From a virus: 53,775 nucleotides of DNA. Location: the IMG/VR virus record IMGVR_UViG_3300024975_000025, positions 1 to 53,775 of that record; one strand, written 5' to 3'. Position numbers and translations under genes: made by a program. Shown here piece by piece: positions 1 to 7,511 of the stretch. Under the pieces are notes generated by a model that was given only the letters and a program-made list of their open reading frames with translations, searched no databases and was not told the DNA's origin. The number at the start of each line of letters is the position of its first letter. The first letter of the stretch is position 1.

Positions 1-1035
1 TCAAAGCGCGGTGCGTTTCGCCACCCTGGAGCGCTCGTAGACCTTGGCCGTCGTGGTCGGGCTGGCGTGCAGGTCGGGAAGCTGGCCGGTCTGTTCCTTG
101 TGCTCGGTCGTGTAGTGCGCGCGCAGGTCGTGGAACGTGAAGCGCCGGGTGATGACCTTCTGCTCCAAGGCCTCGACAACCAGCTTCTGCCACATGGCAG
201 CAAAGCCAGAGTCGGTGTACGGGTTGCCGTTCCGGTTCGGGAAGACGGCGCCCAGTTTGTCGTCCTTGGCGACGCCGCGCAGGCGCTGCAGCAACTCGGC
301 CAGCGCCGGGCTGATGGTGATCCGCTCCACCCGCTCAGCGCCGCCGTGCTGCTTGGCGCGCATCAGGCGGATCTCGGTGTCGCTGACCTGGGACCAGTGC
401 AGGCGCAGGAACTCGGCCTTGCGGCTGCCGGCCAGCGCGCAGAACTCGGCCGCCATGGTGATGACCTTCCACTGCCCGCCCTTGCCGGTTGCGTGCTTCA
501 CCAAGGCGTCGATGTCCGATCGCTCTGGCTTGGCCGTCCGAGGGCGCTCCTTGTTGCGCTTGACCTGGCCGCCGCGGCAGGGGTTGTGCTCGGCCTCGCC
601 GCGCTCGATGGCCAGGCTGACGAGATTGCCCAGCAGCGACACCTCGCGATTGCCGCGGACCATGCCGGCGCGCTCGACGCGCAGGTAGCGCGCCACCATC
701 GGCGCGGTGATGTCGGCGGCCAGCATGTCGCCGAACACGCCCAACAGGGGCGCGCTGTAGGCCTCGTAGTCGGAGCGGGTGCGCTCACCCAGGGCCAGCC
801 AGTCCGGCGACGCCTTGTAGCTCGTCCACAGCGCCTTGACGGTGCCTGTCTCGGCGCCGGCCTTCGACATGGCCAGCACTTTGGCGATGGCCTCGGCCTT
901 GTCCGTGCCCAGCGGCACCGGCTTGCCGCCAATGGGGTGATAGCGGTAGCTGACGGTCTTGCCGTCCTTCCAGGGTCTGGCCTCCATCAGCGGAAGCAGG
1001 CCCTTGGCGCTGGCGCGATCTCTCGGGCGGTTCAT
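1..1035 (-). CDS. Tyrosine recombinase (phage integrase), copy 1
   Basis: Site-specific recombinase for prophage integration and excision. The C-terminal catalytic domain shows the family residues: Arg in AGSRKAEFL, the HDLRAHY box, a histidine in DLHASP and the nucleophile Tyr in KVYERS, then a basic tail. The N-terminus (WKDGKTVSYRYHPIGGKP) resembles the arm-binding part of lambda-type integrases. The start at 1035 is preferred because its ATG overlaps the stop of the DUF4224 gene (ATGA); a longer start at 1053 is possible. It is the last gene of the leftward operon, and its stop is at base 1. It is about 15 codons shorter after the tyrosine than many integrases but has all catalytic residues. 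Confidence 0.9.
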   Translation of the reverse strand: MNRPRDRASAKGLLPLMEARPWKDGKTVSYRYHPIGGKPVPLGTDKAEAIAKVLAMSKAGAETGTVKALWTSYKASPDWLALGERTRSDYEAYSAPLLGVFGDMLAADITAPMVARYLRVERAGMVRGNREVSLLGNLVSLAIERGEAEHNPCRGGQVKRNKERPRTAKPERSDIDALVKHATGKGGQWKVITMAAEFCALAGSRKAEFLRLHWSQVSDTEIRLMRAKQHGGAERVERITISPALAELLQRLRGVAKDDKLGAVFPNRNGNPYTDSGFAAMWQKLVVEALEQKVITRRFTFHDLRAHYTTEHKEQTGQLPDLHASPTTTAKVYERSRVAKRTAL

Positions 1036-1253
1036 GCTGCTACGCGGCTCCACTTCGGCCCACGGGCGGGGGCATCATTCTGCGCCTGGGGCTGGCGGCG
1101 CTCCCAATCCACTCGGCGGACCAGCGGCCGTCCATTTGGCTTGCGCTCGACGGGCACCTTGAGGACGTCGCGCAGGAATCTGAACTGAGCGGCGCCTTGC
1201 GTCAGCCCCGCGCAGATGCCGTCGATTTCTTCGTCGGTGAGGAAGGGGAGCAT
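1032..1253 (-). CDS. DUF4224-type small protein preceding the integrase
   Basis: A 73-residue protein starting MLPFLTDEEIDGICAG. The FLTDEE opening, the central RFLRDVLKVPVERKPNGRPLV and the end VDWERR follow the DUF4224 pattern. DUF4224 proteins are usually found just upstream of phage integrases in Burkholderiales and Pseudomonas prophages. Function is unknown; a role in controlling recombination, such as an excisionase-like accessory factor, is only suggested by position. It overlaps the downstream integrase by four bases and lies nine bases after the second recombinase gene, so all three are probably co-transcribed. Confidence 0.75.
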   Translation of the reverse strand: MLPFLTDEEIDGICAGLTQGAAQFRFLRDVLKVPVERKPNGRPLVRRVDWERRQPQAQNDAPARGPKWSRVAA

Positions 1254-1262
1254 GGTCAGGTC

Positions 1263-2288
1263 CTACGCCGCGACCGGCTGCTGATCGTTGGCAGATACCT
1301 GCTTCCACTCAGCGGCAGTCAGCCCACGGTCGTTGAGATAGACGGCCGTCATTTCGGCGTCTTTGTGGCCGAGCAGGGTCTGCACCGTCTCCGCGGCCAT
1401 GCCCTCGGCGATGTAGGTGCGCGCGGACAGCGATCGCACCTCGTGCAGGCTGGGCCACTCGTACTGCTGGTAGGCGTCGAGGCCGCAGGCCTTGACGATC
1501 AGGCCGCGGAAGCGGGCCGACAGGCTCGACATCTCGATGGTCTTGCCGTTGGCCTTGCGCAGCAGGGTCTCGCCCGGCGCGCCGATGGTCTTGCAGTGCT
1601 CGATGACCTCGCCCAGCGTCATGCCGGTGGCATTGAGGCGCAGCGTCAGCGGGATGGCCACGCGGGCACCAGTCGGCTTGCCGGCCTTCTTCTGCTGCTC
1701 CACCCGCAAGCAGCCGTCCACGACATCATCGAAGCGCATCTTGGCCAGGTCGGCGCGCCGCTGGCCGGTGGCCAGGGCCAGCAGTAGCAGGGCCGGCACC
1801 CAGCGCTGATTGCTGTGCCGGGCCAGGTTGAGCATGGCCCGCCATGTCTCCAACGTCAGCCGCTTGCGCAGGCCCGGGGCCTTGGGGCGCTTGACGTGGG
1901 CGGCCGGGCTGGACTCGGCGGCGCCGTTGGCGATGGCCTCGACGTAGACGTCGCGCAGCTCGCCCAGCACGCGGACGGCGGTGTGAGGCGACCACTGCTT
2001 CAGCCTGCTCGAGATGTCGACCGGGCGCACCGCGCGCAGCGGCATCGCGCCCCAGGTGGCGGCGATGTGGTTGATGCTGGTGGTGCGGTTTTTGACCGTC
2101 TGCGGGCTGTAGCCACGCTGGCCGATGATGCTGCGGTAAGTCGTCAGCCACTCGGCCACGGTCGGGCCAGCGACCGGCGCCGGGTCGTTGGCGGCCGGCT
2201 TCGAGACCGGCTCGCCCGCGGGCAGCTGCATGACTGCGATCTGCTGCAGGGCCTGTTTCAGGAGCTTCTTGAGCTTGCGTTTCTTCAT
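1263..2288 (-). CDS. Tyrosine recombinase, copy 2
   Basis: A 341-residue tyrosine recombinase with every catalytic element: Arg in TGQRRADL, a Lys in EQQKKAGKP, His-x-x-Arg in SLHEVRS, His in LLGHKD and the nucleophile Tyr in AVYLNDR. The N-terminus is strongly basic (MKKRKLKKLLKQ), followed by a proline/alanine linker and a SAM-like core-binding domain (TVAEWLTTYRSIIG). It is unrelated in detail to the integrase encoded just downstream, so this is not a recent duplication. Two apparently intact recombinases in one prophage module is unusual. Which one acts at the tRNA-Lys site cannot be told from sequence. Confidence 0.88.
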   Translation of the reverse strand: MKKRKLKKLLKQALQQIAVMQLPAGEPVSKPAANDPAPVAGPTVAEWLTTYRSIIGQRGYSPQTVKNRTTSINHIAATWGAMPLRAVRPVDISSRLKQWSPHTAVRVLGELRDVYVEAIANGAAESSPAAHVKRPKAPGLRKRLTLETWRAMLNLARHSNQRWVPALLLLALATGQRRADLAKMRFDDVVDGCLRVEQQKKAGKPTGARVAIPLTLRLNATGMTLGEVIEHCKTIGAPGETLLRKANGKTIEMSSLSARFRGLIVKACGLDAYQQYEWPSLHEVRSLSARTYIAEGMAAETVQTLLGHKDAEMTAVYLNDRGLTAAEWKQVSANDQQPVAA

Positions 2289-2326
2289 GGTCTAGTTGTG
2301 TTTTGTGCGTGGCAGAGGTATGGGAT

Positions 2327-2560
2327 TCAGGCCGCAATGGCCCTCAGGATTCGAGCGAGCCAACTGCCCAGGTTGAGCCCCACGACGATCAGCGTGGCGC
2401 CGGCAGCAAGGCGCACCAGATTCCAGTGCCAGTCACGGAACCCGTGCTCAAAAAGGAACGCGCTGAAGGTCAGCACGCTCCCGCCGAGCAGCGCGGCGCA
2501 AGCAAACACGGCGAGCAGCACGCAACCGAATTGCAGGGCGAGCTTGTGAAAAGTGTTCAT
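2327..2560 (-). CDS. Small two-helix membrane protein
   Basis: A 77-residue protein starting MNTFHKLALQFG, chosen over a longer reading because the upstream residues look non-coding. Two hydrophobic segments are visible (about residues 10-30, FGCVLLAVFACAALLGG, and 45-65, LAAGATLIVVGLNLGSWLA), so it is probably in the inner membrane. No family is recognised. It sits in the leftward early operon between the recombinase and a zinc-motif protein. Small membrane proteins here are often of unknown or host-modifying function. Confidence 0.6.
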   Translation of the reverse strand: MNTFHKLALQFGCVLLAVFACAALLGGSVLTFSAFLFEHGFRDWHWNLVRLAAGATLIVVGLNLGSWLARILRAIAA

Positions 2561-2588
2561 GGCGATGTCCGGGTGCAGGGGATGGAGT

Positions 2589-2969
2589 TCAGGCAGCGAC
2601 GGACGCTGCTGCCCGGTGCGCGTCAGCCTCTTCGCGTGTCGCAAGTTCGAAGCGAGGGTGCCTCTCGCCGTCAGGGGTCACAACCTCGAAGTGATGCAGC
2701 CGGAAGAAGCCGCCCAGCGTCCAATCGCAGGGCTTGCCGTCAGGCTCACGACGTGGCGACGACGCGCCGGTGAAGCGCCCGATGCAGGAGAAGGCGAGAT
2801 AGCGCTCGACCTCATCAAACGTGCTGCCGGCGCCTGCTGCGATCAGGTCGCGCGCCGACTGGAGCGTCTTGCACATCGGGCAGCGGAAAACGATCTGATC
2901 GTGCGACGGGGCCTGCGCCTTGCAGGCAGCCTGGAACTCGTCCAGGGTCATGCTCTTGATCTTGCTCAT
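2589..2969 (-). CDS. Zinc-motif phage protein, VVA0879-like
   Basis: A 126-residue protein. A CPMC pair at about residues 30-33 (FRCPMCKTLQSARDL) and a later SCIGRFTGA segment resemble the VVA0879 family of small phage and bacterial proteins, which has no known activity. The CxxC pair with the later cysteine suggests metal binding. It is encoded next to the cytosine methyltransferase gene in the leftward operon. Family assignment is from the motif pattern only. Confidence 0.6.
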   Translation of the reverse strand: MSKIKSMTLDEFQAACKAQAPSHDQIVFRCPMCKTLQSARDLIAAGAGSTFDEVERYLAFSCIGRFTGASSPRREPDGKPCDWTLGGFFRLHHFEVVTPDGERHPRFELATREEADAHRAAASVAA

Positions 2970-3004
2970 TGGTCAGTTCCAGGTGCGGCAATGAGGTATG
3001 GGAA

Positions 3005-3691
3005 TCAGGCGGCCAGCAGCATCGCTGCGCTGGCCTTGATGGCTTCGGCCCAGGCCAGGGCCAGGGGGTAGGGAACGGCGTCGGCCAGCCCGTGCTGGAG
3101 CTGCACGCACGGGAAAGGCAGGTCGGCGGCGGCCGGGTAGCCCTGCAACTTGGCGCCGCGCTTCGGGCCGTAGATGCGGCCAGCCACCACGCTGTAAGCC
3201 ATCAGGTCGTCCACGCTGCCGCGATAGACCGGCTTGGGCGGGATGATGTTGGGCGAGTGCGTGAACCAGCGGCTGCGCGACTGGTGCGGCTGGTAGAAGT
3301 GCATCGCGTTGCAGCGCGTCGCTACACACTCACGGTCCAGATTGATGGGGCACACGTTCTCAAAGGTGAACCAGTCCCAGCCCACGGCGGCCAGCAGGTT
3401 GTCCACCAGCGGCGTCAAGTCCGGGAATTTCGGGTTGCGGATGGTGCGCAGCTTGCTGTGTGCCTGGCAGGACGGGCCGCCGATGATCCCGTCGAAGCGC
3501 TGGCCGCGCACGGCGCTGGGAAGATCGGCCAAGTCATACACCAGCGGTTCACCGCCGCACAGCGCCTTGTGCATGGCGCGCTTTGACGGGTCTATTTCGC
3601 AGCCCGGCACGACTTCGAAACCAGCATCCATGAAGGCGCGGTCCAGCAGGCCCATGCCGGTGCAAATGGAGAGAACGAGGGGCTTTTTCAT
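3005..3691 (-). CDS. DNA (cytosine-5) methyltransferase
   Basis: A 228-residue C5 methyltransferase, probably protecting phage DNA from restriction. The SAM-binding motif I is LSICTGMGLLDRAF, an acidic residue of motif II is in CEIDPSK, motif IV is GGPSCQAHS with the catalytic cysteine, and motif VI is FENV. Two features are odd. Motif IV reads PSC rather than the usual PPC/PC. The protein is also much shorter than typical enzymes (300-400 residues), so the target-recognition region must be very small. No partner restriction enzyme is seen, so it is read as an orphan enzyme. The catalytic Cys and ENV glutamate are both kept, so it is probably active. Confidence 0.82.
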   Translation of the reverse strand: MKKPLVLSICTGMGLLDRAFMDAGFEVVPGCEIDPSKRAMHKALCGGEPLVYDLADLPSAVRGQRFDGIIGGPSCQAHSKLRTIRNPKFPDLTPLVDNLLAAVGWDWFTFENVCPINLDRECVATRCNAMHFYQPHQSRSRWFTHSPNIIPPKPVYRGSVDDLMAYSVVAGRIYGPKRGAKLQGYPAAADLPFPCVQLQHGLADAVPYPLALAWAEAIKASAAMLLAA

Positions 3692-3718
3692 TTCGATGTG
3701 CGACCGGCGGGTATGGGA

Positions 3719-3976
3719 TCAGGCGACTTCGGCCGGCAGGCCGACAGGTCGGCGCCAGTCGGTGTTGCGCGGGGCGGTCTGCTTGACCAGGCCAACAAGG
3801 TCGTCGAAGTGCTTCTGCGCCTTGTTTGCCTCGTTGACCGCGTACGTCTCTTCGCGTTGGGCCACGGCCAGGCGGTCACGCACGATGGCCAGTTGGTCGT
3901 TGGCGACAGCCACCGCCGCGACGGCGTTGGCAAGCTGGGTGTTGAGACTGCCCTTGCTGGAGTCGATGTCGGTCAT
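3719..3976 (-). CDS. Hypothetical helical protein
   Basis: An 85-residue protein beginning MTDIDSSKGSLNTQLA. The start is fixed by a strong Shine-Dalgarno sequence (CAGGAGGTAA on the minus strand) a few bases upstream. The middle (residues 12-65) is rich in Ala, Val, Gln and Glu with coiled-coil character, ending in a polar tail. No family is recognised. It belongs to the leftward early operon. Confidence 0.6.
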   Translation of the reverse strand: MTDIDSSKGSLNTQLANAVAAVAVANDQLAIVRDRLAVAQREETYAVNEANKAQKHFDDLVGLVKQTAPRNTDWRRPVGLPAEVA

Positions 3977-4010
3977 GGCTTTACCTCCTGTGAGTCGATG
4001 GGAAAGTTGG

Positions 4011-4358
4011 TCATGAGAATTCCCCGGTGATGTAGTCCCAGGTGCCATCGCCGTGGCCGAGGCAATGCCCGCCGTCAACGACGTGCCGAGACGGCATCCC
4101 ATCGCGCCAGCGCCGCTGCGTGATGACCCGCTCCATCTCTTCGCGCGTCACCTTCTCGCCGTACTCGTTGCGGATGCTGGAGCCGGGCTGCGTCCACAGC
4201 GCCCGCCAGTCGTCCAGGGTGTTGATGCTGTCCTCGGGGACCACATGGAGCGCGAAGCACCATCCGCCGCTGCTCTTGCCGATGTGCAGCTCTTCGCCGC
4301 GAGGCTTGCCGCAGCACTCGCACGGCGGCTCGGTGTGCAGGTAGTAGTTCGTGCCCAT
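4011..4358 (-). CDS. Small cysteine-containing phage protein (MGTNYY type)
   Basis: A 115-residue protein starting MGTNYYLHTEPPCECCGKP. The MGTNYY opening, a CxC/CC cluster and ELHIGKSSGGWCFALH are a recurring pattern in uncharacterised phage and bacterial proteins. The cysteine cluster may bind zinc. The start is chosen at the conserved MGTNYY and coincides with the stop of the upstream gene (shared base 4358). Function unknown. Confidence 0.7.
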   Translation of the reverse strand: MGTNYYLHTEPPCECCGKPRGEELHIGKSSGGWCFALHVVPEDSINTLDDWRALWTQPGSSIRNEYGEKVTREEMERVITQRRWRDGMPSRHVVDGGHCLGHGDGTWDYITGEFS

Positions 4359-5422
4359 CACGCACCTCCCGTGGGTTGTACCGGGGGCTTCGATTCGGCC
4401 ATTGCTGCGTCTATGCAGGCGCGAACGTCTCGGTTGACCGAGCAATGCCAGCCGCCAAACATGAACGCATGGCGCGTGCCGTGTTCGTCGCGACCGTCAG
4501 GGACGAGGGAGATCGTTGCTTGCCGCTTTTGCAGGTAGTCCAACCGCCTTGTGTCGTCGTCGGCCTGCTGTGCCACCTTGGCGTTGGCTGCCGCCCGGAT
4601 GTGGCCGCCAGTGTCCTGGCGCCCATCGCCAGCCCCTACTGCGGGGGACGGGACGGGGACGGCGGCAAGGGCGTCATCGATGACCTTGACGACGCCGGCC
4701 GGCAGCGGCTCAATGCCGTCGCGGCGGCACTCGAAGTCGAAGCGTTGCAGTCGCTCCAACGCTGCGACCGCAGGATGTGCAGGCGCGGGGGCTTGGGTTG
4801 CCGCTTGTGCCTGTTCGATCGTTTCTCGCTCGCGCCGCTCGGCCTTCTGCTTCGCACCGAGCAGCGCCGCGTTTGACCGATGCAGCCGCTCGTTCTCAGC
4901 CTCCAGCCTGCGGCACAGTGCAAGAGCGTCCCCGTAGGCGGGCGTGCGCTCCTGGCCGAGCGCGACCCGGGCGCGTTCCAGCTCATCGGCAAGCCCCGTC
5001 CCCTTGGGCTGCACATTGGCCGCCAGGACGGCGCGGGCGAACTGGATCAGCTCAGGTCGGCTTTGCGGCAGGCGCGTGCGGTGCTGCTGGGTGGCGATGA
5101 GGTCGATCTGCTCGTCCGTCAAAGCCCCCTCTGCTGGGGCTGCGTTTGTTTTCTCACCGGCTGGAAAACAACGGGGCTGCCCCAGGGAGTTGTTATCCAC
5201 GGGAGCTGCCTGTGCTGCAACATCTTTGGCGATGGCGGCGTCGATCTCCTGCACGCGCTCCAACGCCAGGTTGGCGAAGTTGTTGCGCGAGCAGCGCCGC
5301 GCGTCTGCTTGGCAACCGAGGTCGACCAACGCCAGGTTGGCGAAGTTGTTGCGCGAGCGGCTTTCGAAGCTGGACAGCAGATCGCGGCATTCGAGCAGTT
5401 CGGCAATCAGGTCAGCGGTCAT
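4358..5422 (-). CDS. Phage hypothetical protein with a duplicated SRNNFANLAL motif
   Basis: A 354-residue protein in the leftward operon. Residues 23-32 and 45-54 carry the same peptide, SRNNFANLAL, encoded by a 33-base exact direct repeat. The middle (about 150-235) is Glu/Arg/Gln rich and likely coiled coil. A segment ALTDEQIDLIAT (about 99-110) is of the type common in modular phage proteins. The C-terminal part (about 285-340) has TRRLDYLQKRQ and FMFGGWHCSVN, a pattern seen in unrelated phage hypotheticals. It looks like a mosaic of phage modules. Its start overlaps the previous gene by 11 bases. Function unknown. Confidence 0.6.
   Translation of the reverse strand: MTADLIAELLECRDLLSSFESRSRNNFANLALVDLGCQADARRCSRNNFANLALERVQEIDAAIAKDVAAQAAPVDNNSLGQPRCFPAGEKTNAAPAEGALTDEQIDLIATQQHRTRLPQSRPELIQFARAVLAANVQPKGTGLADELERARVALGQERTPAYGDALALCRRLEAENERLHRSNAALLGAKQKAERRERETIEQAQAATQAPAPAHPAVAALERLQRFDFECRRDGIEPLPAGVVKVIDDALAAVPVPSPAVGAGDGRQDTGGHIRAAANAKVAQQADDDTRRLDYLQKRQATISLVPDGRDEHGTRHAFMFGGWHCSVNRDVRACIDAAMAESKPPVQPTGGA
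5260..5358. repeat. Two exact 33-base direct repeats
   Basis: Copies at 5260-5292 and 5326-5358 are identical over 33 bases and start 66 bases (22 codons) apart, in frame within the 354-residue gene. Each copy contains the small inverted repeat CCAAC-GCCAG-GTTGG. Nucleotide-level identity, not just protein similarity, points to a recent duplication or to a conserved DNA/RNA role. Confidence 0.85.
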
Positions 5423-6380
5423 TGGCAGGCTCCTTGGTCTGCGGTGCGAGGATGCCGTGGGCGGCCTCGACCACGCGCACGATGCGGCGGAATGCCTCGC
5501 GGCTGCGGGCGTCTTGCTGGGCGCTGGGCGGCACGTTGGCGTACAGGCGATCTACCTGGGCGTCTGTCAGCACCTCGGGCGCTTCCTGGGGTGCCGCATC
5601 AGCCCTGCCCCGCGCCTCGCAGATCGGGCATAACTTGCTTTGCTGGTCGTCGGGCGCTGCCTTGAGCTGCGCTTCGAGGGCCTTGCTCCACTCCCACGCC
5701 TCGCGGGACAGTGCAGCAACCTGGGCGCGCAGCGACTTGTTCTCGGCCTCCAGCTCGGGCGCTGCCTGGGGCTGGGCGGCAAGAGCGGCGCGCACTATGC
5801 GGCACAGCCAAGCCGTTTCCGGCTCACGGGCGCGACGGGGATGCGTTGATGCAAGCTCGGCAATCTGCTGATCAGTCAGCGACAGTGACTGCTCGGGCTG
5901 GGCGGCAAGGGCGGCGCGCAAGGCATTCCAGCCGCTGACCCATTCGTCGGTGACAGCCAAACGGTTGGTGTTCGCAAAGGCCCGGCCATCGACCAGCAAG
6001 CCGGCGCTGGTTGCCACATACGGCGCCACCGGCTCGGCCACCTGGGGCTGGGCGGCAAGGGCCTCGGCCACGACTCGCCGGCCTTGGTCGCAAGCGCTCG
6101 ACAGGTCGGCGTACACGTCGGATGCCACGGGCAGGGGCGTCTTGAACAAGTAGCGCTCGGCGCGCTCGGCGGATTGCAAAAGCTGGTCGAACTCGTGCAG
6201 CAGGCCGGGCGCTTGTCCACCCTCAGGGGCTTGGATCGCAGCGGTCAGGCCGGCGACGCTCGCTGTCTGCGCCGTCTCCTGCTCAGTCATGCCGTTGAGC
6301 AGCTCGGGCGGCAGGTCGGCGATGGCGGCGGCTTCTGCGGCTTGCACCTGGGCGGCGCGGATCTTGTGCAGGTCGGTCAT
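5412..6380 (-). CDS. Modular phage hypothetical protein
   Basis: A 322-residue protein of the leftward operon. It is mosaic. An ALAAQP motif recurs (about residues 111, 160 and 202), each after an amphipathic segment. A SLTDQQIAELAS module (about 165-176) recalls the ALTDEQIDLI module of the neighbouring 354-residue protein, as does VLTDAQVDRLYANVPP near residue 275. A CPIC pair lies at about residue 252. No enzymatic motif is recognised. The repeated modules suggest growth by local duplication and exchange with the neighbouring gene. Confidence 0.6.
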   Translation of the reverse strand: MTDLHKIRAAQVQAAEAAAIADLPPELLNGMTEQETAQTASVAGLTAAIQAPEGGQAPGLLHEFDQLLQSAERAERYLFKTPLPVASDVYADLSSACDQGRRVVAEALAAQPQVAEPVAPYVATSAGLLVDGRAFANTNRLAVTDEWVSGWNALRAALAAQPEQSLSLTDQQIAELASTHPRRAREPETAWLCRIVRAALAAQPQAAPELEAENKSLRAQVAALSREAWEWSKALEAQLKAAPDDQQSKLCPICEARGRADAAPQEAPEVLTDAQVDRLYANVPPSAQQDARSREAFRRIVRVVEAAHGILAPQTKEPANDR

Positions 6381-6760
6381 GCTTGTGCTCCCGTGGCCTT
6401 GATGAGGACGGTGCGGGCTTCCTTGATCGCAGCGGCCTCGCCGTCGTTCATGTCGCCCCAGGCGAAAGCGGTGACCATCGTGGCCAGCGCCTGCAGCAGC
6501 TCGGGAGCGGCGGCGATCAGACGGGCGTTGGCGTCGGTGACTTGCCTCGGGATACCGCCAGCGAGCGACGGGTGCGGATCACGCTGAGTCACGCTGCCGA
6601 TGCGCTGGTAGTAGTCGCGCGTTGACGGCGCTGCGTCAGATCCGACGTAGACGCCGCCTGTTGCCTTGATGGTCAGGCAGTTGGCGCCCAGGTCTTCGAC
6701 GACCCACGGGCCGGGCGTGTGCCTGGCCGGTGCAGGCTGGGGGGATGATTTTTCGGTCAT
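6377..6760 (-). CDS. Phage protein with HTPGPW and NARLIAAAPELL signatures
   Basis: A 127-residue protein. HTPGPWVVEDLG near the start and DANARLIAAAPELLQAL near residues 75-92 are the two signature blocks of a very widespread family of phage and prophage proteins with no assigned activity. The gene overlaps its downstream neighbour by four bases (ATGA) and is part of the leftward early operon. Confidence 0.75.
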   Translation of the reverse strand: MTEKSSPQPAPARHTPGPWVVEDLGANCLTIKATGGVYVGSDAAPSTRDYYQRIGSVTQRDPHPSLAGGIPRQVTDANARLIAAAPELLQALATMVTAFAWGDMNDGEAAAIKEARTVLIKATGAQA

Positions 6761-6763
6761 GGC

Positions 6764-7360
6764 TCAGTCCTCCAGGCTCGCGCGCAGCGCCTTCACCCAC
6801 GCCGTCCGGCCGCTGGTGCGCTCAACCTCTGCTGCCTGCTCCTTCTGGTGGTAGGCCAGATCGCGCTCCAGCATCGCCAGGCGCCGTGCGGCCCACTGCT
6901 CGCCGGTCATCCTGGGCGTCGGCGTGGAGTAGTAGGACTCATCGCAGTCGAAGTCGATGCTTTGGGCGATCTGGCTGTGCATGAACTCCTTCAGGCCGTC
7001 ATGCTCGGGCGTCGGCGGCGCCCAGGCTTTGACCTTGGCGAGCATGTCCTCGTAGGCCTTGCGCTGGGCGCGCATCTCATCAAGGCGGGCGATCCTTTGC
7101 GTCTCAGCATCTCCCCAAGCCTTCGAGGCTTCGCGCATGTGCTGCGAGGGCGACAGCGCTCGGAACTCAGCCAGCGCGGCCTGGGCCTTCTCAATCTGCT
7201 GCGCGTGGTAGTCGCTGGGCTCGAAGGCATCGGGGATCTTGTCGCCGCCGCCCGGCTCGTCGCGGAGCATGACGCAGGCGCCGAACGCACGGGCGCAGTT
7301 CATGGCAAAGGTTGCGAAGGTGATGCCGTCCTTGATGTCGGCGGTGTATCCGGTGGGCAT
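6764..7360 (-). CDS. Phage hypothetical protein (MPTGYTADI type)
   Basis: A 198-residue protein starting MPTGYTADIKDGITFATF. This opening and CARAFGACVMLRDEP are typical of a family common in prophages of Burkholderiales and Pseudomonas. The rest is charged and helical (YHAQQIEKAQAALAEF). A good ribosome site (AAGGA) precedes the ATG. No catalytic motif is seen. Confidence 0.72.
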   Translation of the reverse strand: MPTGYTADIKDGITFATFAMNCARAFGACVMLRDEPGGGDKIPDAFEPSDYHAQQIEKAQAALAEFRALSPSQHMREASKAWGDAETQRIARLDEMRAQRKAYEDMLAKVKAWAPPTPEHDGLKEFMHSQIAQSIDFDCDESYYSTPTPRMTGEQWAARRLAMLERDLAYHQKEQAAEVERTSGRTAWVKALRASLED

Positions 7361-7426
7361 GGCGGTCCTTGTTGGGTTAGCGCGATGTGCTCGCGGAGGG
7401 GATGGGTTTCACTGGCTTCTGGCAGC

Positions 7427-7510
7427 TCACTGCTGAACTCCCCATGCCACCCATACGGCAGCAGCCAGGATGGCGATGAACGCTGTAGCGATGAGGCGGA
7501 TTGCGCGCAT
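7427..7510 (-). CDS. 27-residue single-span membrane peptide
   Basis: A short reading frame starting MRAIRLIATAFIAILAA, one base after the exonuclease stop. It has a short basic head and one hydrophobic segment. The tight spacing supports translation. Function unknown, and at this length the call is tentative. Confidence 0.4.
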   Translation of the reverse strand: MRAIRLIATAFIAILAAAVWVAWGVQQ

Positions 7511-7511
7511 G

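Noticed and set aside
1-60. Left attachment site inside the window
   Set aside because: No copy of the tRNA-Lys 3' sequence was found near the left edge; base 1 is the integrase stop.
5260-5358. Diversity-generating retroelement template/variable repeat pair
   Set aside because: The copies are identical with no adenine-specific changes, and no reverse transcriptase is encoded in the window.
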